From NCBI GenBank assembly GCA_039519185.1, contig CM076848.1, positions 60,476,778 through 60,540,777 on the forward strand: DNA of 64,000 nt. The letters run 5' to 3'. The notes under the pieces are model-generated. The model saw nothing but the letters and a program-made list of their open reading frames with translations, had not been told where the DNA came from and searched no databases. This DNA is from Astragalus membranaceus (lineage: Eukaryota > Streptophyta > Magnoliopsida > Fabales > Fabaceae). Both the position numbers and the translations under genes were made by a program. This document shows, in pieces, positions 46,396-58,199 of this stretch; the stretch's first letter is position 1, and each line of letters opens with the position of its first letter.

Positions 46396-46885
46396 TCTTC
46401 TCCTTCTCTCTCTACTCTAAACCACCCACCACCACCACCACCACACCACCACCACGCCACCACCACCACCACCACACCACCATCACCACAAAATTAATAA
46501 TATAATATAATATTCATTAATTAATATATATAAAAAAAACAAGCCATTCAGCACTGGACACGTGTCATTTTTTTTTGAAAACTGCAGTCATTAGCGAGGG
46601 AATTAGCGAGGGCAAAAGCCGTCGCTAATTCCTGCGCATTTACCAACCCCTGCAACTGAGTCTCATCACCTGAAAAGCTGCAGTCATTAGCGAGGGAACT
46701 AGCGACGGCATAGTCCCTCGCTAATTAGCGAGTGATCCAACTTCCCTCGCTAATCCCATTTGCGAGGAGGGAATTAGCGAGGGAACCAGTCCCTCGCTAA
46801 GTCCCTCGCAAATGACCATTAGTGAGGGAATCAGGTCATTTTGCGAGGGAACTGTCCCTCGCTAATGACTAGTTTTTTTGTAGTG
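45730..46885. mobile_element. Defective CACTA element 1 (TTAGCGAGGGA family)
   Basis: Ends CACTACAAAAAAAACA and AGTTTTTTTGTAGTG, flanked by AAT (45727-45729 and 46886-46888). Both ends carry many ATTAGCGAGGGA units in both orientations. The core (46090-46500) is a pyrimidine-rich CTT/CACC tract that gives a 180-codon His/Ser/Thr/Pro-rich frame (45955-46497). That frame is compositional and not a gene. No transposase. Confidence 0.93.
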
Positions 46886-47233
46886 AATGTACACATGATG
46901 ATGGATATGCATGATGAAAATGCAGATGCATGAAATGCGTCAAAGAATATTGATCACTTGAACAGACAAACTATTCAAATTGATTTTTTTTGTTTGTTTT
47001 CTTAGAGGCAATGCAACTTGTAGATGATAAAATGTAAACTTTTAATGATGAATGATGTAAGAATAATGACATCATTTTTTTGTTTTATTTAGAAATGATG
47101 CATTTGAAAGGATGACAATAAGAGCGAAATGATGCTTCACTACATCCTTTTAATTAAAGTCGACCAAAAGATTCAAATTTGTACTCCTTCACTGTGTTTG
47201 GACTCGGTTGATCAGGGTTTCAATACGAAGCCT
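46886..47233. other. Tail region of the TNP2 CACTA copy, no gene
   Basis: GATGATG-rich AT sequence. The left terminus of the TNP2-bearing CACTA should lie in or beyond this stretch, but I cannot find a CACTACAACAG end. Confidence 0.4.
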
Positions 47234-49512
47234 CTAATCGGTGGAGAACTCAATAGCTTCTTCAACTATGTAGCGCTCAGCAATGCAACCCTCTGGTCGT
47301 GATCGGTTTTTAACATATCCTTTTAATATCTTCATGTATCGCTCAAACGAGTACATCCATCTCATGTAACATGGGCCACACAATTGTGTCTCCCTAACCA
47401 GATGAACTATTAAATGAATCATTATGTCAAAGAATGAAGGCGGAAAAAACATCTCAAGCTCACATAAAGTCACAGTAATTGATCTTTGTAGAGCTGGCAA
47501 CTTTCCAGGGTCAATCACTCTACTACAAATCGCCTTAAAGAAGAAACAAAGTTTAGTTATGGCCTGACGCACTTTGTTGGGCATAATGGATCGTATACCA
47601 ATGGGTAGCAAATTCTCCATGAGAACATGACAATCATGAGAGTACTTTAGAGACTTTCACTTGAGGTCTTTCATCGATACAAGGTTCGTAATGTTTGAAG
47701 AGTACCCCTCTGGAACTTTAACTCCATGAAGAAACTTACAAAAGATGGTTTTCTCCTTTCTAGATAGAGTATGAGCTGCCAGAGGTAGATATGTACGTGT
47801 ACCCTTCTTTATCGGACCCAATTCGGGTCTCAACCCCATACTAACCAAATCCAACCTTGTGTTGATGGTATCTTTAGTCTTCCCTGGCATATTGAGTAAG
47901 ATACCAATGACACTTTCGAATACATTTTTTTCAACATGCATCACATCAATGAAATGTCTTACGTGTAATGACTTTCAGTAGGGCAACTCAAAGAAAATCG
48001 ACTTTTTCTTCCACCCTCGTTTGGCAAGCTCTCATGCAAAAGGTTTCCCAAACTTAATGTTCAAATCTTTCACCTTTTCAAATAGTTGTTCACCGGTCAA
48101 ACAGCTTTACGAGTTTCTGAATTCCCATTGAATGCCTTTCTCCACACCCGATATTGATGAGTTGGAGGCAAAAATCTCCGATGGCCAAGATATATATTTT
48201 TCTTACCATGTTTCAACCACATCCAATCTGTATTATCTTCACATTTAGGACATGCACACTGAACTTTGTTACTGTACCCAGATAGATTGTCGTATGCTGG
48301 AAAGTCATTAATGGTGCCAAAAATCATAGCCTTCAGAATGAAACTTTCTTCTCTGAACCCATCATACACCTCTACCCCAATCTCCCACATTTGCTTCAAG
48401 TTTTCTATTAAAGGAGCCAAGTATACGTCAATATCATTTCCTGGTTGTTTGGGGCCACAAATTAACAAAGACAACATCATATACTTGCGTTGCATGCAAA
48501 GCCATGGAGGTAAGTTATAAATTGCCAAAATCACACCCCATGTACCGTGGGAGCTACTCTGGATACCGTGCGGGTTAAATCCATCGGCAGACAATGCAAG
48601 GCGTAGGTTTCTTGGGTCATGCCCAAAATCAGGATAATCAATATCAATCTTTTTCCACTGCAGAGAATCCGCCGGGTGTCGTAGCATGCCATCTTTAATC
48701 CTTCCATCATCATGCCAAGTCATCTGTTTTGCATCTTCCGAACTACGGTACATACGCCTAAATCGAGGAATTATGGGAAAATACCACAATACCTTTTCTG
48801 GAGCAGATTCTTTCTTCTTATACCGCGGTGCATTACATTTAGGGTACGACTTTAACAATGCATGATCATTCCGAAATAAAATGCAATCATTCGGACAAGC
48901 ATGTATCTTCTCATAGTTCAAACCAATGGTGCTTATCATTTGTTTTGCATCATACGTCCGAGAAGGGAGAACATTGTCTTCCGGCAACATATCTTTCAAT
49001 AGTGTGAGTAATTCCGTAAAGCTCTTATCTGTCCATCCGTGGGAAGTTTTCAAGTTATACAGCTTTATCACAGCCAATAACTTTGTGAACTCAGTACAGC
49101 CCAAATACAATGGTGTCTCCGCGTCGGTTATTAACTTCTCAAACATTTGAGGACAATCATTAAGATCGTCTTCAATCGCCTTTGCCATCTCTTCAAATTG
49201 GTCGCCGTCAAATGTATGTGTTTCAGGATAATCAACCGGATCACATCTTTGAGTATTATTATCCATATTTGAAGGTTCACCTATTTCCTCACCGTGCATT
49301 GTCCAACAAATATAACTTCGATCGATTCCATTGGCCTTTAAATGTCTTTCCAACTCAACTGCAGTAACTCCATTGGCGTAACAACACCGTAAACAAGGAC
49401 ATTTGATATTACTAGAAGTTCCCAATCGTCGAACGGCAAAGTTAACAAAATATTCCACTCCATCGACATATTCTTTCGACAGACGATTGGCAGACATCCA
49501 CTTTCTATCCAT
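47234..49512 (-). pseudogene. CACTA TNP2-type transposase, decayed
   Basis: The minus strand starts MDRKWMSANRLSKEYVDGVE, the typical transposase-associated N-terminal domain, with CPCLRC zinc ligands near residue 38. The Transposase_21 (TNP2) core follows: FTKLLAVIKLYNLKTSHGWT, ACPNDCILFRND, LRLALSADGFNPHG, CPKCEDNT. Beyond the stop at 48097-48099 homology continues in other frames (DVMHVEKNVFESVIGILLN, RQAITKLCFFFKAICSRVID) to the DUF4218 end near 47234. The first 471 codons are open. Later parts carry several TGA stops (for example in the segment KKSIFFELPY and before KSLKYSHDCH). This enzyme mobilised CACTA elements; this copy cannot. Confidence 0.92.
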
Positions 49513-50699
49513 ATTAGACCAAAATTTATTATAAATTCCTGATAAGAAAACTTAAATATGTTATAGGTGAAAAACACACAAAGTACAGTTTTTTGAACGT
49601 AAGACATTCAACCTTGGATAAGGTGTTTGCTAATATGATATTATTATTTTTTATTTATTTTAGATAGCTTCTTATTTGAGCTCAAACAAAAATCACAAGC
49701 AAATCAAATACAATGAAGAATCAATTCATATCAAAAAAACAAACAAAATTTCCTCTTTTAGAAGTTTTTCAAATCCCCTCCCTATTTTCCCAAGCTCTAT
49801 TTCCTATTCTATTCCTATTCTTGGTCCTTTGGTCAAGCCAAAGGAACCAAATTCTAATCTTCCATTATGAAAAACATCCCCAACAACAGTTTTATTCCAA
49901 ATATGTACAAAAATATAAAAAACAAGAGATCGAATAACAAAAGTACCTGAAAAAGGGGAAGCAACAATGAACCCGAATGAACTAGAACAACGAACGCGAA
50001 ACTCCGATGAAACGAACGTGAGCCTGTGCAGAATTTTAACATCATTCAACAAAATCACAGCAAACATTAACAAACTTATATATGGAGCTTACATTTCATC
50101 AAGCATCATGTGTGCAAAGGAAGAGTTTAAAGAAGCGAAAAGAGTTTAAAGAAGCAAAAAGAGTTTAAAGAAGAGGCGAAACTGAAGCTTAAAACTACCA
50201 AGGGAAGAAATGAGAAAAAAAACTCAGAAAATGAAAAGATAAAAAGAAGCAAACTTTGTGAAGAGTAGTATTACCAAAACGAACTGATTCTCCCAACCAG
50301 GCTTTTTGGCTGTTAAATCGTCATCGTGAACTATGTCACCAGCAACCAACAATGGCAGATTTGCAGGAGGGAGGACAAAGCAGCGCCGCGTCGTTCACGG
50401 AGGAGAAGCGTCGTCGAGCTCACGAAGGAGGGAAGGCGGCTCACAGAGTCGCGAACGGAGGGAAAACTGGAGAAGACACAGCTCACGGTGGGATGAGGCC
50501 GTCGAAGGAAGAACGCCGTTTGGGGGTTTGGGAGTCAAAGGGCGTTTGGGCGTCGTAGGCAGCCTGAGAGAGTGTTATTGTTCGCAAATGAGAGGGATAG
50601 GGCGCAAGAGAGGAAGAGTGTACTGTGTGTGAACGTTGAGAGACTGAGAGGGTTTCGCAAATGAGAGGGAGATAGGGCGCAAGGGAGGAATTAGAATTT
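49513..50699 (-). other. 5' region of the TNP2 gene inside its CACTA element
   Basis: Upstream of the TNP2 start on the minus strand. Probably leader and promoter, with a CpG-rich patch at 50370-50540. Frames here (for example 50333-50632) have no recognisable domain. Confidence 0.45.
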
Positions 50700-50959
50700 T
50701 AGGGCATCAGGGTCGCTTTTTAAAAAGCGCCTCTAAAGGCCCTCCGTATTTTGAGCATCAGGGGCGCTTTTCAAAAAGCGCCTCTAAAGGCCCTCCGTAT
50801 TCTGGGCATCAGATGCGCTTTTTAAAAAGTTCCTCTGATGCTCAAAATACGGAGGGCCTTTAGAGGCGCTTTTTAAAAAGCGTCTCTAAAGGTCCTCTGT
50901 ATTTTGGGCATCAGGCGCCTCTAAAGGGTGCGCCCTTTTTTAACAGTTCTGTTGTAGTG
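50700..50959. repeat. Right subterminal repeats and terminus of the TNP2 CACTA element
   Basis: Repeated GCGCTTTTTAAAAAGCGCCT and CTAAAGGCCCTCCGTATT units in both orientations, then TTAACAGTTCTGTTGTAGTG, an inverted CACTA end. It marks the 5' boundary of the transposase element next to the methyltransferase gene. Confidence 0.88.
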
Positions 50960-51122
50960 ATCATCATCCACCATCTAACTTCAACTTCTTCAAAGAACAA
51001 AACAATGTACATTCTCTAATTCAAAAATAACACACAATATCTAAATCCAGAAATAAATAAGAAGCACCATTTAACAGAACAATAAAAAAAAGATAAGAAA
51101 AAAAACAATTTAAAAAAAAAAG

Positions 51123-51848
51123 CTACGATTTCCTGCGAAAGGCAACCTCGGTGTCCAAACCAAAACCATCGACGCTACGAACATGAACCAAAGCAGAATT
51201 GTTAAAAAGATCCACGAGGGGCTGAACACTGAAGAGATCATTAGCTGAATACTTATCAGCACGACGCGATAAAGCCACGTGTAACACGCACACACCATTA
51301 GGCTTCAACGTACGTTCGATTTCTCCGACGAACCGTAGCGGATAAAGCGCATGATCAAACACATTAGAGAATTCAAAATCAAATGTATTATTATCAAACG
51401 GTTGGTTATGAAAATCACCCTTAACAACCAAGGGAGGGTACGGAACAAGATCCATTCCAATCGAATCAACCACTCCAATTCGTCGTAGAGCTTCAACCTC
51501 TTGTCCTACACGTGCACCAATGCACAACGCTTTTGATGTGTTGTGTAGAAGCTTCTTTTCCTTAAGTTCTTCAAAGAACCGTGCAAAAACCGGGATCTTC
51601 CTGTTCCAGTCGCGGGTTGTCCATATTTTACGGAGTTTTGGGTTGAGGGTCTTGTTGAGTTGACGTTGTATGTATTTTTCATAGGATGTGTAACCAGGTC
51701 GGATTTTGAGGTCTTTTGTGGTGGTTATGGTTTGGGAATGGTGAGGTTGTTGGGTTGAGAAAAGGTGGAGGAAAAGGAAAGGGAGGGAAAGAAAGAGAGA
51801 GATAAGGAAACACCTTAAGATGAATGGTTTCGTTACTGTGATTTTCAT
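51123..51848 (-). CDS. Membrane-anchored SAM-dependent methyltransferase-like protein
   Basis: 241 codons from the ATG at 51848. The frame extends upstream to 52079, but that part (Pro/His/Asn-rich) looks untranslated, whereas MKITVTKPFILRCFLISLFL starts a classic N-terminal membrane anchor (about residues 9-31). The rest is a small class I methyltransferase fold: LCIGARVGQEVEAL (motif I), SIGMDLVPYPPLVVKGDFHN (motif II and after), FDNNTFDFEFSNVFDHALYP, and EIERTLKPNGVCVLHV. It resembles plant proteins annotated as SAM-dependent methyltransferase superfamily. Motif I lacks the usual GxGxG pattern, so catalysis is not certain. Probably in the Golgi or ER membrane. No stops; likely functional, single exon. 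Confidence 0.88.
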   Translation of the reverse strand: MKITVTKPFILRCFLISLFLSLPFLFLHLFSTQQPHHSQTITTTKDLKIRPGYTSYEKYIQRQLNKTLNPKLRKIWTTRDWNRKIPVFARFFEELKEKKLLHNTSKALCIGARVGQEVEALRRIGVVDSIGMDLVPYPPLVVKGDFHNQPFDNNTFDFEFSNVFDHALYPLRFVGEIERTLKPNGVCVLHVALSRRADKYSANDLFSVQPLVDLFNNSALVHVRSVDGFGLDTEVAFRRKS

Positions 51849-54121
51849 GTCCTTGTGTATACATTGCTCATGCAATAGCCATAGAAAGTGTTGTGTTATG
51901 CTTGGTTTTCTATGTTTCGAATTTACGTGGTTTGTGCATTGTTTTTGGTTTTTGTGGGAAGGAGGAAAAGGGCGTGGGAGTGGGACAAATGGGGGGCCAT
52001 GAAAATTTCTAGAAAAAGTTAAATTTGAAACACGAGATTGAGAGAGAAAAGAAAAGAGAGAAGTGAACCAAAGGAACAAAGTAACAAAGGTGGAAAATGA
52101 TAATAGATACGCCGTTTATATAATTATGAAATGGCAAGAGTGCTCAAGATGGAAGAACACGTGGTGTGTAGTGGGCATGCAGTGAATTAAGGTGGCACTG
52201 TTTCATAAGTATTTCTGCAATTAGGGTATGTTTGTTTTCCTTTCATTCCCTATAAAAAAAAAATGAGTTTAGCCGCATTGCTTATTCAACAATACTAGTG
52301 TTTAAACTACATGGATTCATGTTGATTACAAAGTGCCTTAGAAGAAAAGAATAGTATGTGATAAAGTACGAATGGGTCCGATCGTTCGTTGCTAACAAAA
52401 TAAGTGACAAATTAGCGAGAGACATGGCCATGATTGTAGGAGGCGTAACTAAGGTGAAGTAGGGAACAAGTCAAAGTGGAATGAATTTAATATAAATAAT
52501 TCCATTTTTCATTATAATAAGATATGAGGATTGAGTCCCACTTTAATAAAATATGAAAGGCATTGCTATGATAAAAATGTGCGACGGCAATATAAAATTG
52601 TGATATAGCATTGCGAAGCACTTTAGCTGTTTCGAAAAAAAGAACCTCCAAACACGGACACTTTACTTTGGATTACGTTGGAATTCCGAAAGAGATTTAT
52701 AGGATGTTTCTCACGCGGGAGGATAAATTGAACAAGAATTGCTGTGCGGGCAACTTCAAGGTAAAGGAAAGGTATCAAACATTTTTGGTATCAAACTTGT
52801 AATACCAAAAAAGAAAAGCATCAAACTTGATCACGTGAGGTTAAACTTGATTTACCGATAATTGCGATATAGTGACGTGAAGTTACAGAACACCAATGAA
52901 ATCTTTAAACTGTATTCTGCCTATAGATTAGCCAATGACCATGTATTGCATCGTTACAGTTACTGTGACTGGTCCCCAGCTACCCTGTGGCTGCGGCCAC
53001 AGCAATCATTTCAGTATTTCCCCCATTCCTGAATCAGCACTACTCGTGATAGATAATATATCGATATGGAATCTGTTTTTAGTTTTGGAAAAAAATTGCT
53101 ATCCTTTTGTACTTGCATAGAAGTGGAGAGGCCGATTCGGATTCCTTAGCAAGATAATGTTTAGTGTGTAGAGTTAAGTGAGTCCTCCGTGTCTGAGAGT
53201 CTCTTAATTAAGTAGGGTTGGACCTCCAACAAATATGAATGCTTATCTCGGAGTGATTGACTTCTCTTGTCTATCAGGCCGCCTAGGATTAGGTCTTCCG
53301 CTCTGGTAGGTGCGAGTTGGTTCTCAACTGAGTCGGGCTAGTTGTGCTGGTATGATAGGTTAGGGCGCCCATAAGGGCAACATGCTTAGTCCAATACGCA
53401 TGTTGTCCCGAGTCTGTATTATTTCATAGTGCATAGGGTTGCGTGATGTATTTGGGCTATTAGGTGTACCATGTGCGACTTACTCATACCCAATGTGCAG
53501 GAGGGCGACTTACTAGTGCAGAATTAGTATGAGGGCGACTTATGCCCAGTGTTCAGGAGAGCGACTTACTCATGGTGAATGAGTATGAGGGTGACTACTG
53601 CTCTTGACTACACCTTTGGATTTACACATTATTTCTTTTTATAGGCAAATGTTTTGTGGTTACTTCCTTCGTTCTAAGACCGTGCTACTTTTAGTTTATT
53701 ACAATTAATTCGTGTAAGCTAATTACTAAAATATCATATTTTTTAACATTTAGTTATTTTGAAATTTCTGTGTATACAACTATTCCATTTTTAAAAAAAA
53801 AATTTTGTTAAAAAAATTACTCCATATCTTGGGACTCTAAGAGACTCGGTTAATATAAAAGGGTATATAAGAAATTTTTTGGTGAATAGTACCAAAGTTT
53901 GAAATTGATGAGGGAATATGTAATTAGTTACAAGTGGGGAAAATGTTAGTTTCCAGGATTGGAACCCTCTCCCTTAACTCGTCAACTGAGCTATTCTTGG
54001 AGCAGCCTTCAGAAGCATTTGAATTCAGAAGAATTCAAGAAGGTTGTTTCCCAAACAAAGAAAAATCGAGCATCATAGAAAGGTGGAAGCTTGCACACCT
54101 ATGGTTCGATCAGTTCGGGCT
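51849..54121. other. Intergenic with decayed repeats
   Basis: No supported gene. At about 53435-53610 the phrase GAGGGCGACTTA recurs (GTGCGACTTACTCATACCCA, GAGGGCGACTTACTAGTGCA, GAGAGCGACTTACTCATGGT), a small tandem array with units of about 40-45 bp. Together with the GTCGGGC and CCTCCAAC text around 53200-53400 it looks like an old LTR. Frames at 52611-52802 and 53934-54161 are unassigned. Confidence 0.45.
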
Positions 54122-54124
54122 TAA

Positions 54125-55455
54125 CACTACAAAAAAAGAAGCCATTAGCGACGGAAATTAGCGAGGGACTAATGGTCCCTCGCAAAAATTGGGATTAGCG
54201 ACGGAATTAGCGAGGGAATACGGGCTGTCGTATTTTTGAGAATTAGCGACGGAATTTTACACATTAGCGAGGGAATTTCCGTCGCTAATGGCAAAAGTAT
54301 AAAAATTTGCGAGGGAATGTCAGTTCCGTCGCTAATTTTTTTACTTTTCAGATGATGGGACTCAGTTGCAGGGGTTGGTAAGTGCACAGGAATTAGCGAG
54401 GGACAGTTCCCTCGCTAATTCCCTCGCTAAAGTCAACTTTTCAGATGATGGGACAGTTCCCTCGCTAATTCCCTCGCAATTTTTTTTTCTTTTTTTCCTT
54501 AAATCCGTTTACACTCATCTCTCTCACTCACTCACTCACTCTTCACCCTTCCTCTTCCCTTCCTCTTCACCCTTCCTCTTCACCCTTCCTCTTCCTCTAC
54601 TCTCCACCACCACACAACCACCACCACCATCACCACCTCCTCTCACACTCTCCTCTCTCTTCACTCTTCCAACACCACCACCACCACATACCTCCTACCA
54701 CTCTCACTCACTCTCTCTTACTCTTCACCACCACCACCCCACCACCACCACTCTCACTCCTCTCTCTTACTCTTCACGCCACCACCACCACCACACAACC
54801 ACCACCACCACCACCATCATCACCACCTCCTCTCACACTCTCCTCTCTCTTCACTCTTCCAACACCACCACCACCACATACCTCCTACCACTCTCACTCA
54901 CTCTCTCTTACTCTTCACCACCACCACCCCACCACCACCACTCTCACTCCTCTCTCTTACTCTTCACGCCACCACCACCACCACACAACCACCACCACCA
55001 CCATCACCACCACCTCCTCTCACACTCTCCTCTCTCTTCACTCTTCCAACACCACCACCACCACATACCTCCTACCACTCTCACTCACTCTCTCTTACTC
55101 TTCACCACCACCACGCCACCACCACCACCACGTGTAATTTTTTTTTGAAAAACTGCAGTCATTAGCGAGGGAATTAGCGAGGGAATATCCCTCGCTAATT
55201 CCTGCGCATTTACCAACCCCTGCAACTGAGTCCCATCACCTGAAAAGTTGTAGTCATTAGCGAGGGAATTAGCGAGGGAAAATTCCCTCGCTAATTAGCG
55301 AGGGATTCAATTTCCCTCGCTAATCCCAGTAGCGAGGAGGGAATTAGCGAGGGAACCAGTCCGTCGCTAATTCCCTCGCAAATGACCATTAGCGACGGAT
55401 TTTGGTCAATTTGCGAGGGAAATGTCCGTCGCTAATGACCAGTTTTTTTGTAGTG
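54125..55455. mobile_element. Defective CACTA element 2 (TTAGCGAGGGA family)
   Basis: Ends CACTACAAAAAAAGAAG and AGTTTTTTTGTAGTG, flanked by TAA (54122-54124 and 55456-55458). Subterminal ATTAGCGAGGGA and ATTAGCGACGGA units fill both sides. The core shares GGACTCAG, GCAGGGGTTGGTAA and CTTTTCAGATGATGGGACAG with element 1 and is a CACC/CTT-rich tract. The 260-codon frame inside (54366-55148) is a composition artefact. Confidence 0.93.
54600..55115 (+). repeat. Minisatellite of about 190-bp units inside CACTA element 2
   Basis: The landmark AACACCACCACCACCACATA occurs at 54671, 54861 and 55048. Intervening sequence repeats with it, about 2.7 units in total. CACTA element 1 has only about one unit. 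Confidence 0.9.
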
Positions 55456-55739
55456 TAACATGCAGCTCGATTGGTAAATTATTTTATCATATACTTTAAA
55501 TGTGTTTTTTAGTTTCAAATATGTTACAAAAGAAAAAACACGTGTTATTTTTTGAAAGAATGAGTTCTAAGAAGTACAGACGACCAGTTCCGTAGATGAG
55601 CTTCATCGACACACTCATATTAAGAAAGGAACTTGCACCGATTTCTTGGATTAGTGCTCGAGGCGCACTCTAGTACTTATGATCCAATGATTTCATTGTT
55701 ATATTCTTTTGTAATAATAAATTATGACTCATTTTAATG

Positions 55740-56082
55740 TTTGACTATGCATAATAGGAGCAATTTGAGCAAATGATAACTCAGGTCTGGTCTGACCCAT
55801 CTGCACCTGTTCCCCCTAAGGAGGAGGCGCTATATAAATAAAGCAGAAGATTTGGTTGTACGAAATTGGCAACAAATATAAGGGTCATCTTTGCGGTGCT
55901 GAAGACTTTTCTCAATACATATTGATAGGGGTTGACCGCCTCGATGCTCATGGAGCATCTGCTAGTCGCCCTCTTGAGGATTCAAATGAGATGGTAGAGT
56001 TAGAGAGGTCAGTGATGCTTATGTGGAGCACTACAAGGAGATTAAAGGATGCGTTATAGAGAGTGCAGATGGGACATGTAAA
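55740..56082 (+). pseudogene. Possible Transposase_24 fragment
   Basis: A plus-strand frame (LYEIGNKYKGHLCGAEDFSQ, about 55854-55917) resembles the KIYEIxxxxKGRVYGLG stretch found near the C-terminus of plant Ptta/En/Spm Transposase_24 proteins. The preceding QVWSDPSAPVPPKEEALY is also of that kind. Short, frame-broken and adjacent to another CACTA end. Confidence 0.4.
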
Positions 56083-56286
56083 CACTACAACTGATTTGGG
56101 GATGGACAACGCTTTTTTTTAGCCATGGGTAGCGCTTCTGAGCGCTGCTAAACTTGGCGCTACTGATTCCACTCCCACAATGGGCAACGTTTAAGAAGCG
56201 CTGCTCATTGACAGCCATGGGTAGCGCTCCTGGGAAAAGCGATGCTCATCATGTTAGCGCATTATGGGAATTGGTAGCGCTTTTTA

Positions 56287-57586
56287 CACTACAAAAAAAG
56301 CAGGATAAGCGACGAATTTTTCCGACGCTAATGGTCCAAAATCCATCGCTAATGTGACTTAGCGACGGACAAAATCCGTCGCTAAAAAGAGCCTCGCTAA
56401 TATTTAGCGACGGATTTTCAAAAGTTTGCGACGGATTTATTTTTTTTTAAAAAAAAATTAGCGACGGATATGTCAAACGTTAGCGACGGATTGTTTAAAA
56501 AAATTAGCGATGGATTTTTCAAAAGTTAGCGACGGATTTAATTTAATTTTTAAAAAAAAACTTGTTTTTTATGCCCCAACAGTTACCTCACGAAGCAAAA
56601 AGAAAGGAAAAAGAAGGAAAATTGCAGATTCAGTGAACCAACAACAACATGAAGTAAAATTCTGGAAAATTCAATGTGTTGTTAACCACTTAGCAGCAAA
56701 CATCAGACATCAGATTTTTTCTGTTACAACTAAAATGAATCAGCCCCTAAATCATAAATGGAAAGCAAATAAATAGATAAATAGATTTAGGGTTCACAGA
56801 AACTTGCCCTTCCAATCCAAAACCAAAACCAAAAGAATTCCTCTATCAGTAATTGCAACCCATTTCCACCAGTCTCTATACCTGCATTCGAAAAAACTGA
56901 GCACCATGAGAAAAAGAATAAACCTTTGAAACACTATTTTGTAGCTTATAAGACTATTTTTTAAGATTAACCAATGAGGAGAGAAAGGGAGACCGGTCCG
57001 TTAGTGAGAAAAAATGAGACGGTTTCGTTGGTGAGTGAGAGAAAATGGAGAAGATTATGGTGGTGGCGTGGCGCAATGGTGGTGGAGAGATGGTGGTGAA
57101 GGAGGTTGTTGGAGGTTGAAGGAGAGAAGATAGAAAAATGAGTGAGAGAAGAGAGAAAAATGAGTGAGAGAAGAGAAAAGAGGAGTGAAGAGAAAAGTGA
57201 GGAGGGTTTACGGTGGTAATGAAAAAAATAAGGGTAGCGACAGATTGTTAGCGACGGAATTCAAATTTAGCGACAGACTTGATTCTTTCACGCCTTCCAA
57301 GAATTGCCAACGGTCACGTCATTTTTTAGCGACGGATTTTTAGCGGCGGAATTCAAATTTAGCGACGGATTTGATTCTTTCACGCATTCCAAGAATTGGC
57401 AACGGTCATGTCATTTTTGCGACGGATTTTTTAATTAGCGACGGATTTGATTTATTTTTTTAAAACAAAGCGCGCCATTTTAGCGAAGGAATTATGTGTC
57501 GCTAAATCCCTCGCTAAGTTAAATTTTGCGACGGATTTGGTTTCCGTCGCTAAAATCCGCCGCTTATCCTGCGTTTTTTTGTAGTG
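56287..57586. mobile_element. Defective CACTA element 3 (TTAGCGACGGA family)
   Basis: Ends CACTACAAAAAAAGCAGGAT and ATCCTGCGTTTTTTTGTAGTG, flanked by TTA (56284-56286 and 57587-57589). Subterminal TTAGCGACGGA units occur on both sides. The core (56570-57230) has no transposase. It is inserted within the GCGCT repeat zone of CACTA element 4. Confidence 0.93.
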
Positions 57587-57780
57587 TTAGCGCAAGCGCT
57601 GCTCATTCCCAAAAGGCGCTAACACAATGGGTAGCGCTTACAGTCAAAAGCGCTACTCATTCCCTTAGCGCTTTTTAGGAATAGGTAGCGCTTCCGCATA
57701 AAAGTGCTGCCCATTCCTGAAAGCGCTAAGGGAATGAGTAGCGCTTTGTCCTAAAAGCGCTAGCCATTGTGTAAATTTTT

Positions 57781-58199
57781 TTTTTAAATTTTTTTCTGTT
57801 TTTGTTTATTTTCCTTTTTACATTTTCAATTTTCCTAGTCATATACGGCCAATCCAATCCAATCCAATCCAATCCATTATGTATGTATACTTAACAACAT
57901 ATATATAAACTAGCTAACAACAAACTATAACTATCCAATGCACCAATATGTCAACATATATATAAACTAGCTAACAACAAATTATAACTATCCAAATGCA
58001 CTAATATGTCAACATATATATACCCAACAAGATGGAACCAAAACAAACTAGCTAACAAGTTACATTATCCAATTCATATGTATCCAAAACTAGCTAGCAA
58101 CTTACAATATGAACCAAAACTAGCTAGGTAACAACTTATATGTATCCAAATAAAACTCTAACAACTTACAATATTACATTCTAACCAAAATAAAAAAGG
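57781..58199. other. CACTA element 4 interior, non-coding
   Basis: AT-rich with TATATATAAACTAGCTAACA repeated near 57900 and 57960, and short tandem AATCC units (57851-57876). No gene. Confidence 0.6.

Noticed and set aside
45955..46497. 180-codon plus-strand frame
   Set aside because: Produced by CTT/CACC-rich DNA in the core of a defective CACTA; low complexity, no domain, ends at the element core.
51849..52079. N-terminal extension of the methyltransferase frame to 318 residues
   Set aside because: The extension is low in conserved features and would bury the membrane anchor; the ATG at 51848 fits the family better.
54366..55148. 260-codon plus-strand frame
   Set aside because: Same low-complexity tract expanded by a 190-bp minisatellite; it lies wholly within CACTA element 2.
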